64,000 nucleotides of DNA from Paramacrobiotus metropolitanus (taxonomy: Eukaryota; Tardigrada; Eutardigrada; Parachela; Macrobiotidae), in the NCBI RefSeq assembly GCF_019649055.1, contig NW_026570322.1, forward strand, positions 124,001 to 188,000. Reading direction: 5' to 3'. The first letter of the stretch is position 1, and the number at the start of each line of letters is the position of its first letter. Shown piece after piece: positions 24,901 through 35,725 of the stretch. A program made the position numbers and the translations under genes. The notes below the pieces were generated by a model. It was not told where the DNA came from. It saw only the letters and a program-made list of their open reading frames with translations, and searched no databases.

Positions 24901-26541
24901 TTTCAACCTTTTTGAGTTATAGTTCTCGTTTGTTGTTGTTAACTGCCTATCTGCCGAACGATGAAGCATGTTTTGGAATTAGCAGAAGCAGAAGTTTGTT
25001 CTCTAGCAGAAGTTTGTTCTCTGTTCTCTCCCTTCACTCTAGTACCATGGGCACCTCGTGCCCATGGTACTAAAGTGAAGGCCGGACGCCATCACTCTAG
25101 TACCATGGGCACGAGGTAAACCACTGGCTGTAGATGTTACCTGCGTTGACACACTCGCGGCCTCCTATATTGATCGCACCTCCGTGAATGCTGGAGCCGC
25201 AGCGGAGCAAGCCGAAAGGGGAAAGTTATCGAAGCACAGTTGGCTGATGCCACGATACGATTTCGTTGCGGCTGCGTTTGAGATTCACGGACCGTGGAGC
25301 GGTGGCACTAAGAAACTTGTGGACAAGGTTGGAAGCTACCTAATATCTGCCACTGGCCAGAAACGCGCCAAAGAGTTTTTTCGGCAGCGTTTGTCTATAC
25401 AGATACAGCGCGGGAACGCGATATGCGTTATGGGCACGATTCCCGAGCAGGACAGTATAGAAGAATTTTTCTTGTTGTGATTGGGGTGTATCTGCCGCGG
25501 ATCATTGTTTCATTGTTTTCCGTTGTAATATAATGGCGGTTCTTGTCATAGGAGTTCTTTATGACTTAGCGTTAAATTTGTCGGTATTTGTCGAAAAAAA
25601 CAGAACATTACCCCCGAAGTTTGTTTGACACGAATACAATACACAGATACATAACACATAGAATGTCCAGATTGTGCTTACTGCATGACTTAGTTTAACA
25701 ATAAGTTGGTTTTGTATCAATTCGTGATTGCCTTAAGAATGAATGTTCAGGAAATTCCGCCGACATTTTGACCACGAGAAATTCCGCCGTCTTTTTGACC
25801 TGACAAAATTTCCGCCGGCAGAAAATTTCGCCGTCGTTTTGACCTGACAAAATTTCCGCCGGCAGAAAATTCCGCCGTCGTTTTGACATTGGCCTAAATG
25901 GATCAACAATGCTGAATTATTGCAGATGGATCTGCGTTACCGATCGATCAGAAAGCGAAACCGCTTAAATAAGTCCGCGATGACATCATCGCAAGCACAT
26001 CAGTCGCAATCGTGACCTTTACCGCCTTGTAGGACAAAATTAATATTACGCAAGGCGAATAAAGGAGACACTCACTTATACGCAAATGGATTAATATCAG
26101 CTGATTATTCACATCGCTGGCGCTGTGTCAACCACATCGAAATGTTACTACCTGTTTTCCATCAAATTTAAATCTTTTGCGAAGTGCATGAGATGCATGC
26201 ATGTATTTACAACTCGGAAACCACCGGTAGACCACAGCTGTTATTAATGGCTAATTCCAGAAATATTAAACTCGACGAAATTTGGATGGTTAAGGAGGGA
26301 GTAGCGAAAGTAAATCCAACGAAAAAAAATTTCTTAAAGAAACTTTTAGTTCTTGTGTCTAATATTGCCTACGGCTGCACTTTGCCAGGAATACGTAACG
26401 ACATCAGGATATAACCCGATTCTTACCATAGAAGAGGCTGTAGAAATTTGCGGCGAATCCCAGAATGGTCAACAGGATCTCCACGATGGCAAATGCCAGC
26501 ATATTGTTAGGATTTCCCGGTCGTTTCGGTGGTTTCTCCAT
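21980..26541 (-). CDS. four-TM protein with PPPSYESV tail, copy A
   Basis: Exon 1 is 26541-26427 and exon 2 is 22497-21980, phase 1, 210 residues. Exon 1 encodes TM1 and ends NFYSLFYG before GTAAG. Exon 2 encodes TM2 (LAFVLSIPVYLGQLAAGMCF), RGHRDPTSIADRE, TM3, SKLGVRGTIHHVVDADRTGQ, TM4 and a tail ending PPPSYESVEMKITV. The 3.9-kb intron is inflated by a 2.7-kb foldback element. The partner at 45438-47910 has the same structure and near-identical exon 2. PPxY-like tail motif suggests WW-domain or ubiquitin-ligase contact, inferred only. Exon pairing rests on synteny with the other copy. Confidence 0.78.
24469..24665 (+). other. two overlapping short open frames inside the foldback element
   Basis: A frame from ATG 24494 runs about 56 codons (start MSQKRRREFCLDLIDRDYE) to TGA, and an overlapping frame from ATG 24469 begins MVFQAPPYDEPKEASR. 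Neither is recognised, and no splice partner is visible. They may be remnants of captured sequence. Confidence 0.25.
25032..25105. repeat. hairpin with a third partial copy
   Basis: The motif AGTACCATGGGCAC is followed by its reverse complement GTGCCCATGGTACT after a short loop, with CTTCACT/AGTGAAG pairing outside. A third copy of the left arm follows at about 25096. It lies just before the LINE-like fragment. Confidence 0.75.
25105..25480 (+). pseudogene. fragment of non-LTR retrotransposon ORF, C-terminal region
   Basis: One frame reads GKPLAVDVTCVDTLAASY, then AAAEQAERGKLSKHS, AAFEIHGPWSGG, LISATGQKRAKEFFRQRLS and IQRGNA. This order (DVT..DTLA.SY, AEQ.K..KY, ..FE..GP.G, ..R...FL.QR.S..IQRGNA) is what I know from the region downstream of the reverse transcriptase in many animal LINE-type ORFs. 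The fragment lacks any upstream RT and lies inside the foldback element, so it is a captured or nested relic. Confidence 0.6.
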
Positions 26542-26799
26542 TGGACAAGCGGGCTAAACAGGCGAGCGCTTTAACTAAATCCATTCACTGTCGTTTGTAT
26601 TGTCCGGGTTCGATGACTGAACTGCGAGCGAACTGGTTTCGAAAATTGTAAAAAGAATGATTTTAAACTGCCGAATGCTACAAAGTTGGGCTGAGCTATT
26701 GATCGGTTTTCTTACACCATCACCAATTTAGTATAGTACGTACTCGAAAGACCAACTGCTGAACAACACATTCACGTTATACTACCATGTTAAAAGTAC

Positions 26800-26990
26800 T
26801 CGAAAATATGTACTATATATGTAATATGTAATATATATATGTAATATGTAATATGTAATATGTTAGTATATGTAATATGTAAAATGTGTAATATGTAATA
26901 AATATGTAATATGTAATATGTAATATGTAATAGGTTAGTAAATATATGCATTATATAATATATGTAATATGTAATATGTTAGTATATGTA
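26800..26990. repeat. AT-rich microsatellite (GTAATAT)n
   Basis: Many imperfect tandem copies of a 7-bp GTAATAT/ATATGTA unit, with short interruptions such as GTTAGTA. It lies upstream of exon 1 of a minus-strand four-TM gene and is absent from the paralogous stretch near 48.15 kb. Confidence 0.85.
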
Positions 26991-27688
26991 CTCGAAAAGT
27001 ATACTACCATGTTACCTCGAGAAGTTACTTGTGCAGCGAGCCAATCAGTAGATTTTGTATTAAACGACGTCACAACTCTCGAATGAATCGATGATTCGCA
27101 ATAATAGTAAACAAATGTTTCTAAGCTGCGCTGTAGCCGTTGTAATGTACGATCGTGCCTTTCTACATTGATCGGTAATCGTAAAGCTAGTCAAACGATG
27201 ATGTCCTTGAATGTCAACCTGGGTTAACAAACATTAGCGGAAACAGCGTAACGGGAGAACTGAAACGGGAAAGCAAAGGGCATTTCCGCTGCTCCGCCAG
27301 AGTGTTATAGTTTATCGAAATACTGTGCTTGTTTAGGGGCACATTTCAATGATCATGCGCATTTGATACTTCCGTCTGAGTGCAGGTAGGTGTTTTCTGA
27401 TAACGTCAGAGCATTTTTTGTGGTACGATTGTTTGAATGCTTCGCAAGCACCTGCGTGAACCTGCGTAGATGGTTGGAGCAAGCACTTCCGGAAAGAAGA
27501 GCATAAGTGCAAAGCGGGGAAAATTAAACACAAGATAAGCTTGGCGCAGTTAACGATGTATTCGAGAAACGCCGACATGGTTTTGAGGCATATGGCCAGC
27601 CTCGGCTCGGCCGCGGAGTCTCGTGGAAGACGTCAGAACATGCTCGGCCACCGGAAGGTCGTATACGTGTTATCGCGAGCAGTGCCAC

Positions 27689-28764
27689 CTAATCCGTGGC
27701 CAGGTGACCCCCTGATTCGTGGCCAGGGGTCGAAGACACCTGATTCGTGGCCAGGTGATACCCTGATTCGTGGCCAGGGAGTGAGCTGGATCCTGATACT
27801 GGCCAGGATGTTGCGGCTGCCTTCCGGTGCGGTTCTGTGCGTACCATAGCGAGAGAGCAGCGCGAGTGAGGAGGTGCCCCAAACAGATGTGGTACGCGCA
27901 GACTTTGCGGGCGAATGTAGCGCTTGAACGAGGACGACTTCCATTGTCCCCGTTCACATATAACTTCCGTGGACAGGCCATCAGCGGCGGCCGAAGTGGC
28001 GCCGCCAATTCGAAAGGAATGTGATGAGTAGCGGCCGTGATCCTCCCCATCTGGAAGGGTTATCTTCCGTGCACGCGTAAGGTCAAAGCGCGTGAGAAAG
28101 CGGCCGCTGCTGTTGATAAAGAATGGCAGGTAGGGAGGCTGTCGATGCTGACGTTGCTGTGCATAGGTAACACAGGCATTGTAGATGATCGGCGCTTCGC
28201 TAGCGGACATGGACAGTGTGGTTCCTTTCCTGTGCTGGTCTGTTTTTGACTGTTTAATCGAAAGCTGCAGCACAGTGTCGTTCCAGTACACGTCTTGCAT
28301 CAGGAGGTAGCCGACGGGTTGAAAGCAGTCGGGGATAGCGAAGTCAGTTCCGAAACGCGGAGGAGGAAACGATGAGCCATCGTAAAGGCGGCCCAAAACA
28401 TTTGCTGGTCGTATTGAATTAGGGACGTTAGGTGCAGTCTGCTTGGAAGGCGTCCCAGCAGTTCGGAAGTCACCGGTAGGCGCTGGTCTGGTTGTGTTAC
28501 GGTCGTCTGGCGGGCACCTTCTACAATCTGCTTCAGTCTGGGATTGGCTGTCGGGTCTGGCATGTTTCGCGACAAGTGGTACCGGGCTACAGCGGATAAA
28601 TAAACATTTATGGTCGAGGATGAGGACTTCCGGTTGAACAGGTGCGCTACATAATCTTCAACAGTCTCTTGAGGTGCGGGCCATGGCTTTCTCTTCGTTA
28701 ATCTGCAAAACTGCTCGAAGCTTCGCTCTCCATTGGCGTAAGCTCTTCGGGTAGCAGGAGCCAC
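27689..28764 (-). pseudogene. tyrosine recombinase of DIRS-like element, frameshifted
   Basis: The N-terminal frame (28764-28300) has the core-binding region with LTKRKPWPAPQETVEDYVAH and STINVYLSAVARYHLSRNM, then MAHRFLLRVSELTSL. The C-terminal frame (28396-27689) has SIKQSKTD, the HSFRIGGATSAAADG box holding the catalytic His-x-x-Arg, and GQWKSSSFKRYIR with the nucleophile Tyr. These are the recombinase residues known from DIRS and Ngaro elements. The two frames overlap out of phase near 28320. A minisatellite runs into the 3' end. Confidence 0.8.
27695..27785. repeat. minisatellite of about 20 bp, four copies
   Basis: Units around CTGATTCGTGGCCAGG repeat about four times with alternating spacers (GTGAC, GGTCGAAGACAC, GTGATAC). 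It lies at the end of the recombinase frame and may belong to the terminal region of the retroelement. Confidence 0.75.
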
Positions 28765-28856
28765 TTCGGCGGTGAAAAGGTCACCCGCGGTGAGATGGTT
28801 ATTGGAGGCTCTTTCCCCGTCAGGAACGGTCGCAGTCGTGTAAGCAAATCTGGCGG

Positions 28857-29642
28857 TTATATGCCGTCGACATTCGCCAGCGGATGGAGTTGACGGAAAC
28901 GTTGCAACTGCAATCGGGATAACGCGTCAGCAATATTGTTATCGGCACCCGCGACGTGCGTTATTTTTATCACAAAATTAAACTGAGCAGTTACAGAATG
29001 AATTCTACGTATAAGCTCCATCACCGCTTGGTTCCTGCAACTGCTTGACGACCATGTCTGAACTGTTCCTGTATTATCGCTGTGGAACATAACACGTTTC
29101 CCATGAAACTTTTTATTCCACACAACACCTGCTACATAAATCGGGTACATTTCGAGAAACGTTATTGGCGGGCTCAACTTAAGCAGCCACGTCGGCCATC
29201 CTCCGTGAAAATATTCATTACCGAGTACTCCTCCATAACCTATCGAGCCTGCTGCATCAGTGTACAAGTGCAGTACACTGACTGGTAGCCATTCTGGCTC
29301 CACAAACCCGGCCGTCCCGTTCCATGCCGGCAAGAACTGTCTCCACCACGCGATATCGCGACGGAAACCGTCGGTCAACGTAATTCTGTGATACAGCCGG
29401 TTTACTTTACAGCTAAGCTCGATCTTGCGTCTCAGAAAAATTCGGCTTGCAGGTATACATTTTGTCACAAAAGATAACTTTCCAACAAGGCTTAAAAGCT
29501 CACGCTTTGTGCATTGCGTACACGCGGAAAAATTTTCGAGCAATGCCGTTAACTCAGCTAAACGAGCAGCAGATACTGATAGCGTAAATTTTTCGCTGTT
29601 GATTTTGACACGCAAAAATGCTATCACTGTAGCTGGGCCCAC
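28857..29642 (-). pseudogene. RNase H region of DIRS-like element
   Basis: Open for about 260 codons. It begins with the thumb/connection region (LLSLVGKLSFVTKCIPASRI), then HLYTDAAGSIGYGG (first Asp), FHSDNTGTVQTW (Asp) and THVAGADNNIADALSRL (last Asp). This is the RNase H arrangement of DIRS and gypsy elements. The frame is intact but the flanking domains are broken, so the element is unlikely to be autonomous. Confidence 0.82.
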
Positions 29643-29672
29643 CAGATTTTTGTCATTTATGGAACGCCCAAA

Positions 29673-30173
29673 TTACGCCAAATACTTGCATACTGACTGA
29701 ACCTGCATCACTAATCTCTCACAAGCTGGACTTGCTGGTTTATCGCACATGAAATAATCGTCGAGAAAATGCAGAAATGTATCGCTACCAGTGCATTTTT
29801 TAAAAATCCACTCAAGCGCGCTAGCAAACGCGTCGAATAAAAATGGGCTTGATCGCAAGCCAAACGGGACCACTACATCATGGTAAAACATTCCTTCCCA
29901 CTTGTATCCCAGTAGGTGCCAGTCGGCCGATCTAACTGGCAAATTACGGAACGCGCTTTCGATATCGACTTTCGCCATCAACGACCCTCGACCATGAAAC
30001 ATTTTAACTGCATCATATACTCCTATGTATGTGAACGAGTACTTATTTTTCGGGATATAGTCGTTCACGCTGAACCCAAATGCCTGCGACAGGTCCATTA
30101 TTACCCGGTGGCCTGATGGTCTTTTTGGACGCAGCCCGAGCGGATTTACGACAAAATGCGGGTGCGTTTCCAC
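29673..30173 (-). pseudogene. reverse transcriptase of DIRS-like element
   Basis: Contains VNPLGLRPKRPSGHRVIMDL, then LMAKVDIESAFRNLPV (motif A Asp), VVPFGLRSSPFLFDAFA (motif B) and FLHFLDDYFM (motif C with LDD). This order is typical of DIRS-type reverse transcriptase. The preceding N-terminal region is in another frame (30499-30146), joined by a shift near 30180. Confidence 0.82.
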
Positions 30174-30504
30174 TTGAAAAGGACCTTTCGTGTGGTGGCA
30201 TTCACTTCTTTTATGATCATTGCTGTGATAACGTGTGGGTCAAGAAGAGCCGAGCGTGCGTTTGCGGTAAATCGGCGAATTTGCGGGCCTTCGTACCCGA
30301 TGGCAAAACCATACCTGAAACCCTGTAACAGGAAACACACAGACTCACGGTCATTATGCCCTACCATTAGTTCAGCGAGTCTCTCGGCGGAAACGGGCAC
30401 CGCTACTTCCGGCCTTAGCGTTGACATTAGCGGCGGCAGGCTTATGTTGGGCTGAATCGTGCTCGTGGATGGTGTGGTCGGCCGCCCTGCATGTTCCACA
30501 TAGG

Positions 30505-31150
30505 ATTTACGTACAATAACATTATAAAGTGCATAATATGCTCGTTTCCTTCCGTTTTCGGTACTAGTAACCCTTCAGCTGGGTTTCAGTGAACAACGGA
30601 AAAGACTGATACATGTGAAAAGCTGAACGCATTATACGTGTAATTACTGAATATAAGTTTTGGTTTAAAATTATTGTTACTGATTACTAATTTGCCAACA
30701 GAAACTGCAAACTGTTACTTAACATAGGTAAGTGCTCAAACTTCAGATCCTAAAAACGGTACCACAGAGGCCGCTATAATTACTAAATGTAATAAATAAT
30801 TAGTACCGCAATGGCTCGAAAAAGACATTATGAATTTATAAATTTATTGAATTTATGAACTCATTTATTTAGCCTTTGTTCTATCGACGTATCAGTTAAT
30901 GACCGTTGTTATCGCGCATTGAGAACGCCATGAAAAAAAATATCCTACAGTATAAAATACTGGGTTGCCTCAGGATCTTGGTTAGAATGTTCCTTGCTTC
31001 TGGCAGTAAAAACATTTATTAACAATTTGACCCGCAATACTGGAATAGTCAATTACTGGATTAGTTTTCAGAAATCGTTAGCGATCTTTACATTAATTCC
31101 CGTGGAATACGGTAATACTGTTAATGATATCTTGAGCATTATAATTGAAG
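30505..31150. repeat. inverted copy of module sequence
   Basis: The stretch 30505-30740 is the reverse complement of about 51050-51295, and 30770-31150 is the reverse complement of about 48635-49010 (also seen directly at about 55380-55770). With the truncated retroelement on its left, this indicates an inversion of roughly 3.6 kb spanning about 27553-31145. Confidence 0.7.
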
Positions 31151-31531
31151 TTAGCGTTTAATTGCTCACTTGTTTTAAAGATGCGAGAGAAACGCCGGCA
31201 AGAGCTACTCTCTTTCTGCACAGGACATTAAAGATTAGCCGCCGGACTTTGAGCGAACCGACGGATGCATTTTCTCCTCCTTCCTGGAATGTAGCACCAG
31301 CATGTATGCCAGCGAATCGCCTGCCTTTCCTGTTTGCGACGGTGTGCAAACTGCCTTTTTGCCTAAGGACTACCTAACCGTCAGTTCTATCTCATGCTGG
31401 CCTAGTTGTATCTATCGCATTGGTGTTTTCGGCATGTGCGAGTCCTTTGCCTGTTATCCTCACTTTTCGTGTGTGTCAGAACTGGATGTTGATCATTGAA
31501 AGTTAACGTTTGCAATTTTCCTGTTAATAAT

Positions 31532-32374
31532 ATGACCGGACGGCGCGGTAGGAGACCCAATGCGCCTGAACCACCTGCGGCACGGCCAGCTCGCGGCCGT
31601 CCACGTGCGCGCGTGAACCCTGTTACCCGTCCGACGACAACTGGAGAAAGTATTGACGCAGAAGACGCAGGAGATCTGGATGCTCGGATTGCCATGGCGA
31701 AGCAGCAGTTGCGGTTGTTGTTAGCGCAGAAGGCCGCGGACGTCATCCCTGTTTTGTCGACACCGTAGGCACCACAACCACTGCCTCCACAGCCACCACC
31801 GACGGAAACGACTATGCTGCTTCAGCTCATGATGAATTAGCAGAACCAGCTTGCCCAGCTTACTCAGAAAGTCAACGAGGCCCAGGCGACGCCATCCACC
31901 AGCACCGGAGCGAGTAACAGTAAAAAACCGCCCCCGTTGCCCGCTGGGTTCCCAATTGTCAGTGAGAAATGTCTTGAAGAGCTGTACGATCTCACGGTGA
32001 ACGTTGACTTAGATAAGCTGCTTAGGGCGAATACCATTATGTCGCCGATTCAGGGAGAAGCTAAATTCGAGATTAGAGATGGAAACTTCGAGATGGAAAC
32101 GTTCATTGTGTTTCGCCGTGTGCGCAGTTATTACCATCCAACTCTGCAGCAGCCGCTCGACTCCTACCATACCATTATAACTGAAATGGCAGGTGTCTAC
32201 CTGCCGCCGGTGTGGTTGGAGTATGATAAGACCTTTCGTGCATGCCGCATCCGTGATGTCACTAACCATGATCAATGGAACCTGCTGGACCGCATGCAGC
32301 GCACTGCGCTGCATGCGCTCGGAATGCTGTGGCTGCGGTTATGCGTCTTTTTTGTCCTAAGCTGTACCTGCTGA
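31532..32374 (+). pseudogene. gag-like ORF of DIRS/Ngaro-type element with two TAG stops
   Basis: A single frame from ATG 31532 to the stop near 32374, interrupted by in-frame TAG at 31766-31768 and 31838-31840. The N-terminus is Arg/Pro-rich (MTGRRGRRPNAPEPPAARPA). Beyond the stops it reads LPAGFPIVSEKCLEELYDL, SYHTIITEMAGVY, PPVWLEYDKTFRAC and QWNLLDRMQ. The pattern Y..II......P..WL.YD..FR......W.L.D is what I associate with ORF1 of Ngaro/DIRS elements. It is head-to-head with the pol genes on its left. Both stops may derive from CAG, which would suit decay. Confidence 0.6.
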
Positions 32375-32424
32375 TAAAAATCAATAAAAATAATAAAAAC
32401 AAATAAATATTTTCTGCCAGTGTA

Positions 32425-32581
32425 TAGGGATGGCAAAATTTTTTTAGTAAACTAATTAGTGGTTAACCGTCACTAAAATTTGCGAAACTAATGATTTTAG
32501 TTTAGTGAATTTTAGTGACTAAAAGTTTTGACGAAGTTTTAGTTTAGTGAAGTGAAGTCTAGTGAAGTCTTGCCATCCCTA
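32425..32581. mobile_element. hAT-type MITE with 8-bp target duplication
   Basis: 157 bp with inverted ends TAGGGATGGC...GCCATCCCTA, flanked by CCAGTGTA at 32417-32424 and 32582-32589. The paralogous site near 52671-52678 is empty. Short inverted ends with GGGATGGC and 8-bp duplications fit the hAT superfamily. Confidence 0.88.
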
Positions 32582-33394
32582 CCAGTGTAGACCAGCGCTG
32601 CTCACTGGTGTTACCCATCAGTAGGGCAGGATTAGTAGGTTACCCGTCGATGATATCGCAAGCACATCGGCTACAATTATGACCTTTACTGCCTTGCACG
32701 ACAGAACGTGCGGGGAATAGAAAGAGCATCGTATGCTCAAATTAGATTAACCTGAGCTGATTATTCGCATCGTTGGCACAATTGTAAAACTTGGCAGATC
32801 AGATAAGAGTGCCACTACCGGTCTCAAAGCATCATAATCCGCTATGACCTTGCTTTGCCATAGAAGTAATATTGTACATTTGTCGTTGTACAACAATAGT
32901 GTTAAACGTACTAAAAAAACGAAGATTGCTTACTAGTATTACCGATCGATTTAGAGCGCGGAACCGCTTAAAAAATGCAAAGGCGGCATCATCACAAGAA
33001 TGTTAGTCACAACCATGACCTTTAACGCCCTGTAGGACAGATACTGCAAACGGGAAATGGTTTATACGCAAGTTAGATTAGAATCAAACAAATATTCGCA
33101 TCTTCGGTACGGTGCTACCTCATCGAAATCTCGATTACCCCTCTCTTGTAAAGATTTATAAAATCATAAAATTTTGGCAAATGCGTATAAAACGGTTCAA
33201 CGACCAGTACTACAAATTGTTATAAAGGGCCTATAATTGAAGAATTAAACTGGATGAATCGGGAAGATTAAAAAAAAACAGCGAAAGTAAATATAACCTA
33301 AACTTCTCGAAAACCTTTCAGTTCTAGTGCCGGATAATGCTTACAGCTTGAGACAGGAAACGACATCAGAGTGCACTTACAGCCTGATTCATAC

Positions 33395-33500
33395 CGTAAA
33401 ACAGGTTGTAGCCATTGGCGGCGAATCCCAAAAAGGTCAACAGGAATTCCGTGATGGCAAGTGCCAGAAAACTGTTAGGATTCCTCGGCAATCTTTCCAT
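33395..33500 (-). pseudogene. orphan first exon of four-TM gene
   Basis: The minus strand encodes TM1 (start MERLPRNPNSFLALAITEFL), ends NGYNLFYG, and has a GTATG donor in the family's usual phase 1. It pairs with 54418-54523 in the other module copy. No exon 2 is found to its left, where the gag-like and retroelement sequences now lie, so it appears stranded by rearrangement. Confidence 0.7.
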
Positions 33501-34817
33501 TTGACAATCGGGCTTAACAGACTAACGTCTACGCTAAATCAATCTAGTGTCGTTTGTATTGTCCGGTTTTAACGGCTGGAAATGCGAGCGAACTGGTTCC
33601 ACAAATTGTTTAAAGGGTTGACATAATACACGTGTACTACTACCAACCTAACCGCAGTCAGCAAAGAAGGAACTCTGGAGATTGGTGTTGCCCTGCTGCC
33701 TACTTCCGTAAGCAACAGTGCAAAATACACGATTTTATCACACCACACTACTACACCACAGGAATACCGACGCGTTACTTCCGCCTAGGTACGCACTACT
33801 GCTTTCCCTAAACGAAGGTCACTCACAACACAAACACCAACAGGATCACAATGATGCTACTCACTTTAATCTTACTGATGTTCACCCAAACTCAGTCACA
33901 CCGAAACTGCCGAATGCTAGCCGACGACGAAGCGCAGCTTCTAATCGGAGGCTGCCGATAAGAACACGGATCATACGCCATCGCTAGTACAACCGGGAGC
34001 ACACGTACAAACGCACCGTAAACTCGTACAGCATAAAACCAATTATGTTAGGGTGATTTTAAACTGCAGAGCGAATGCTGCAAAATTATGCTCTTTTGAT
34101 CAGTTTCCTTATCACCAGTTCGGTTGACTTACTCGAAAGATTAAGTGTAGTACAACGCATTCACGTTATACTACCATAACCTCTGTAGATAGTTATATGA
34201 CAGCGAGCCAATCAGTAGATTTTGTATTAAACAACGTCACGACTCTCGAATGAATCGATGATTCCCAATAATGGTAAACAACTGTTACGAAACTGCGCCG
34301 TAGCCGTTGTGATGTACAGTCTTCTGCCTACCTCGGACGACCCTTAATGTAGAGCTGATCACCATAAAAATGTGATGCCCTTACACGTCATCCTGGGTTA
34401 ACAAACATTAGAGGAAATGCGTAACGGGAGGACTGAGACGGGAAAGCAAAGATCATTTCCGCTTTTCCGCCGGAGTGTTAGTTTATTGAAGTAATGTGCC
34501 TGATTAGCGGCAGATTTTGATGGCCTTGCGCATTTGATACTTCCGTCCGAGTGCAGGTAGGTGCTTTCAGATAACGTCACAACATTTTTTGTGGTATGAT
34601 TGTTTGAAAGCTTCGTAAAGACCTGGGTGAACTTGCATAGATTGTAGGAACAAGCACTTCCGGAAAGAAGGGCATAAGGGTAAAACGGGGAAAATTAAAC
34701 ACATAATACGCTTAACATAGTATCAGGTGGCTGCTGCCGCTGTTAACGATACTTATTTAATACTTTTAGTAATTATACCGCTCTTTATGGTATCGTTTTC
34801 AGGTTGGTAATCAATAT

Positions 34818-35245
34818 TGTAACAGTGGCCTATCTGGCTACTTCCTAGTGGGGTGGCGATCAGCCTTTACGATTAAACGGCTGTTGGTGTGAAAGGTGGT
34901 ACGACCGGCAACGATGCTGGCCGAGGACGCTTACTGATGTACACAATTACACAGGTGGCTCCGATTGGGATGACACAAGTTCATCCCAAGCGGTCAAACA
35001 CAACAACGTAACTCAAGGCGTGTTTAATGACAAGGCGTTCAAGAAACGGAGCAAGGTTTACGGCAAGAGTTTCAGCAAGAGGAACAATCAAGCAGATGCA
35101 AGCTGTAGCAAGCTGAGCACAAGACTGAATTCTAGAAATTCATGAGAAGGGAAACTAGCCGGTAAAGTGGACACATTAATTCATAACGCGATGGAATGAA
35201 TCATAACTGGGCGGTCTTATCGTTCGTACAAATACTATCGCTACA
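34818..35245. mobile_element. solo LTR with 4-bp target duplication
   Basis: 428 bp beginning TGTAACAGTGG and ending CGCTACA, flanked by ATAT at 34814-34817 and 35246-35249. The paralog near 55785 has the uninterrupted site. TG...CA ends and a short duplication fit an LTR left by recombination. No internal region is present. Confidence 0.8.
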
Positions 35246-35466
35246 ATATGTCCTTACGCTAAATAGAATGGTGGGTTCATTGACATGTAGGGTACTAGAA
35301 CATGATTGTATAACAATGCATAACAATAAACTCTGCGTGGATTACTACTCGGCTACTACTTACTTTAAGATAAAAAATGAATTTACAGGAAGCTAATATC
35401 GGCCTCTCCTTACAAACTGTATAAGCTGGGACCAGTACTTCTATGTTATATTATGTACTTCGAATG

Positions 35467-35725
35467 GGATCCCTGGAGCATGTTTTTTACTGGCTTCTGC
35501 TTCGTCCCAACTAGCCGAATGGAACGTGTAGTCTGTAGGAACGTACTGTTGCTTACTTGTTAGCTCCTGTCGGTAAATTACATATAAGCTGTTTTTATTG
35601 ATTTTAGACCACCAGATACCGACAGTCGGCGCTGTGTGTAATTTTGCACCTGCTGCAAAACCGCCAGTGTATTCGTGATTCTACACGAAGGAAGCGGAAG
35701 AAGGGGAATATGTGTGAGGCGCTAA
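35467..35725 (+). pseudogene. relic of astacin-ICK exons 7 and 8 (copy C)
   Basis: Aligns with the ICK exons at 44446-44800. The exon-7 part has the TGGCTTCTGCTTCGT and CCGAATGGAACGTGTA stretches, but TGCTGT is now TTTTTT, losing the Cys pair. The exon-8 part (about 35609-35725) keeps CTGCTGCAAAACCG and a GGAATATGTGTG end but is out of frame. Clearly decayed. Confidence 0.65.

Larger units (their letters stand above)
23230..25894. mobile_element. foldback element with 9-bp target duplication (2.67 kb)
   Basis: Flanked by the exact 9-bp direct repeat TAAATGGAT at 23221-23229 and 25895-25903. Termini are inverted (GGCCAATGTCAAAACGACGG at the left), and each arm holds several tandem copies of a roughly 45-bp unit rich in GACGGCGGAATTTT and CTGCCGGCGGAA. 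Tandemly repeated long inverted arms plus 9-bp duplications are the hallmarks of foldback/Mutator-class elements. No transposase was recognised. It lies in intron 1 of a four-TM gene; the paralogous intron near 47.4 kb lacks it. Confidence 0.85.
27553..30505 (-). mobile_element. tyrosine-recombinase retrotransposon (DIRS/Ngaro-like), broken
   Basis: On the minus strand the order is a short pol N-terminal region (30499-30146), reverse transcriptase (30173-29673), RNase H (29642-28857) and tyrosine recombinase (28764-27689), the gene order of DIRS-group elements. At least two frame changes (about 30180 and about 28320) break the reading frame. Left of 27553 is host module sequence. Right of about 30505 the sequence matches 51050-51295 in reverse orientation, so the element is truncated there. 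Confidence 0.82.

Noticed and set aside
25184-25480. LINE-like frame as a host gene
   Set aside because: The motif order matches a retrotransposon ORF region, and it lies inside a transposable element without the rest of any gene.
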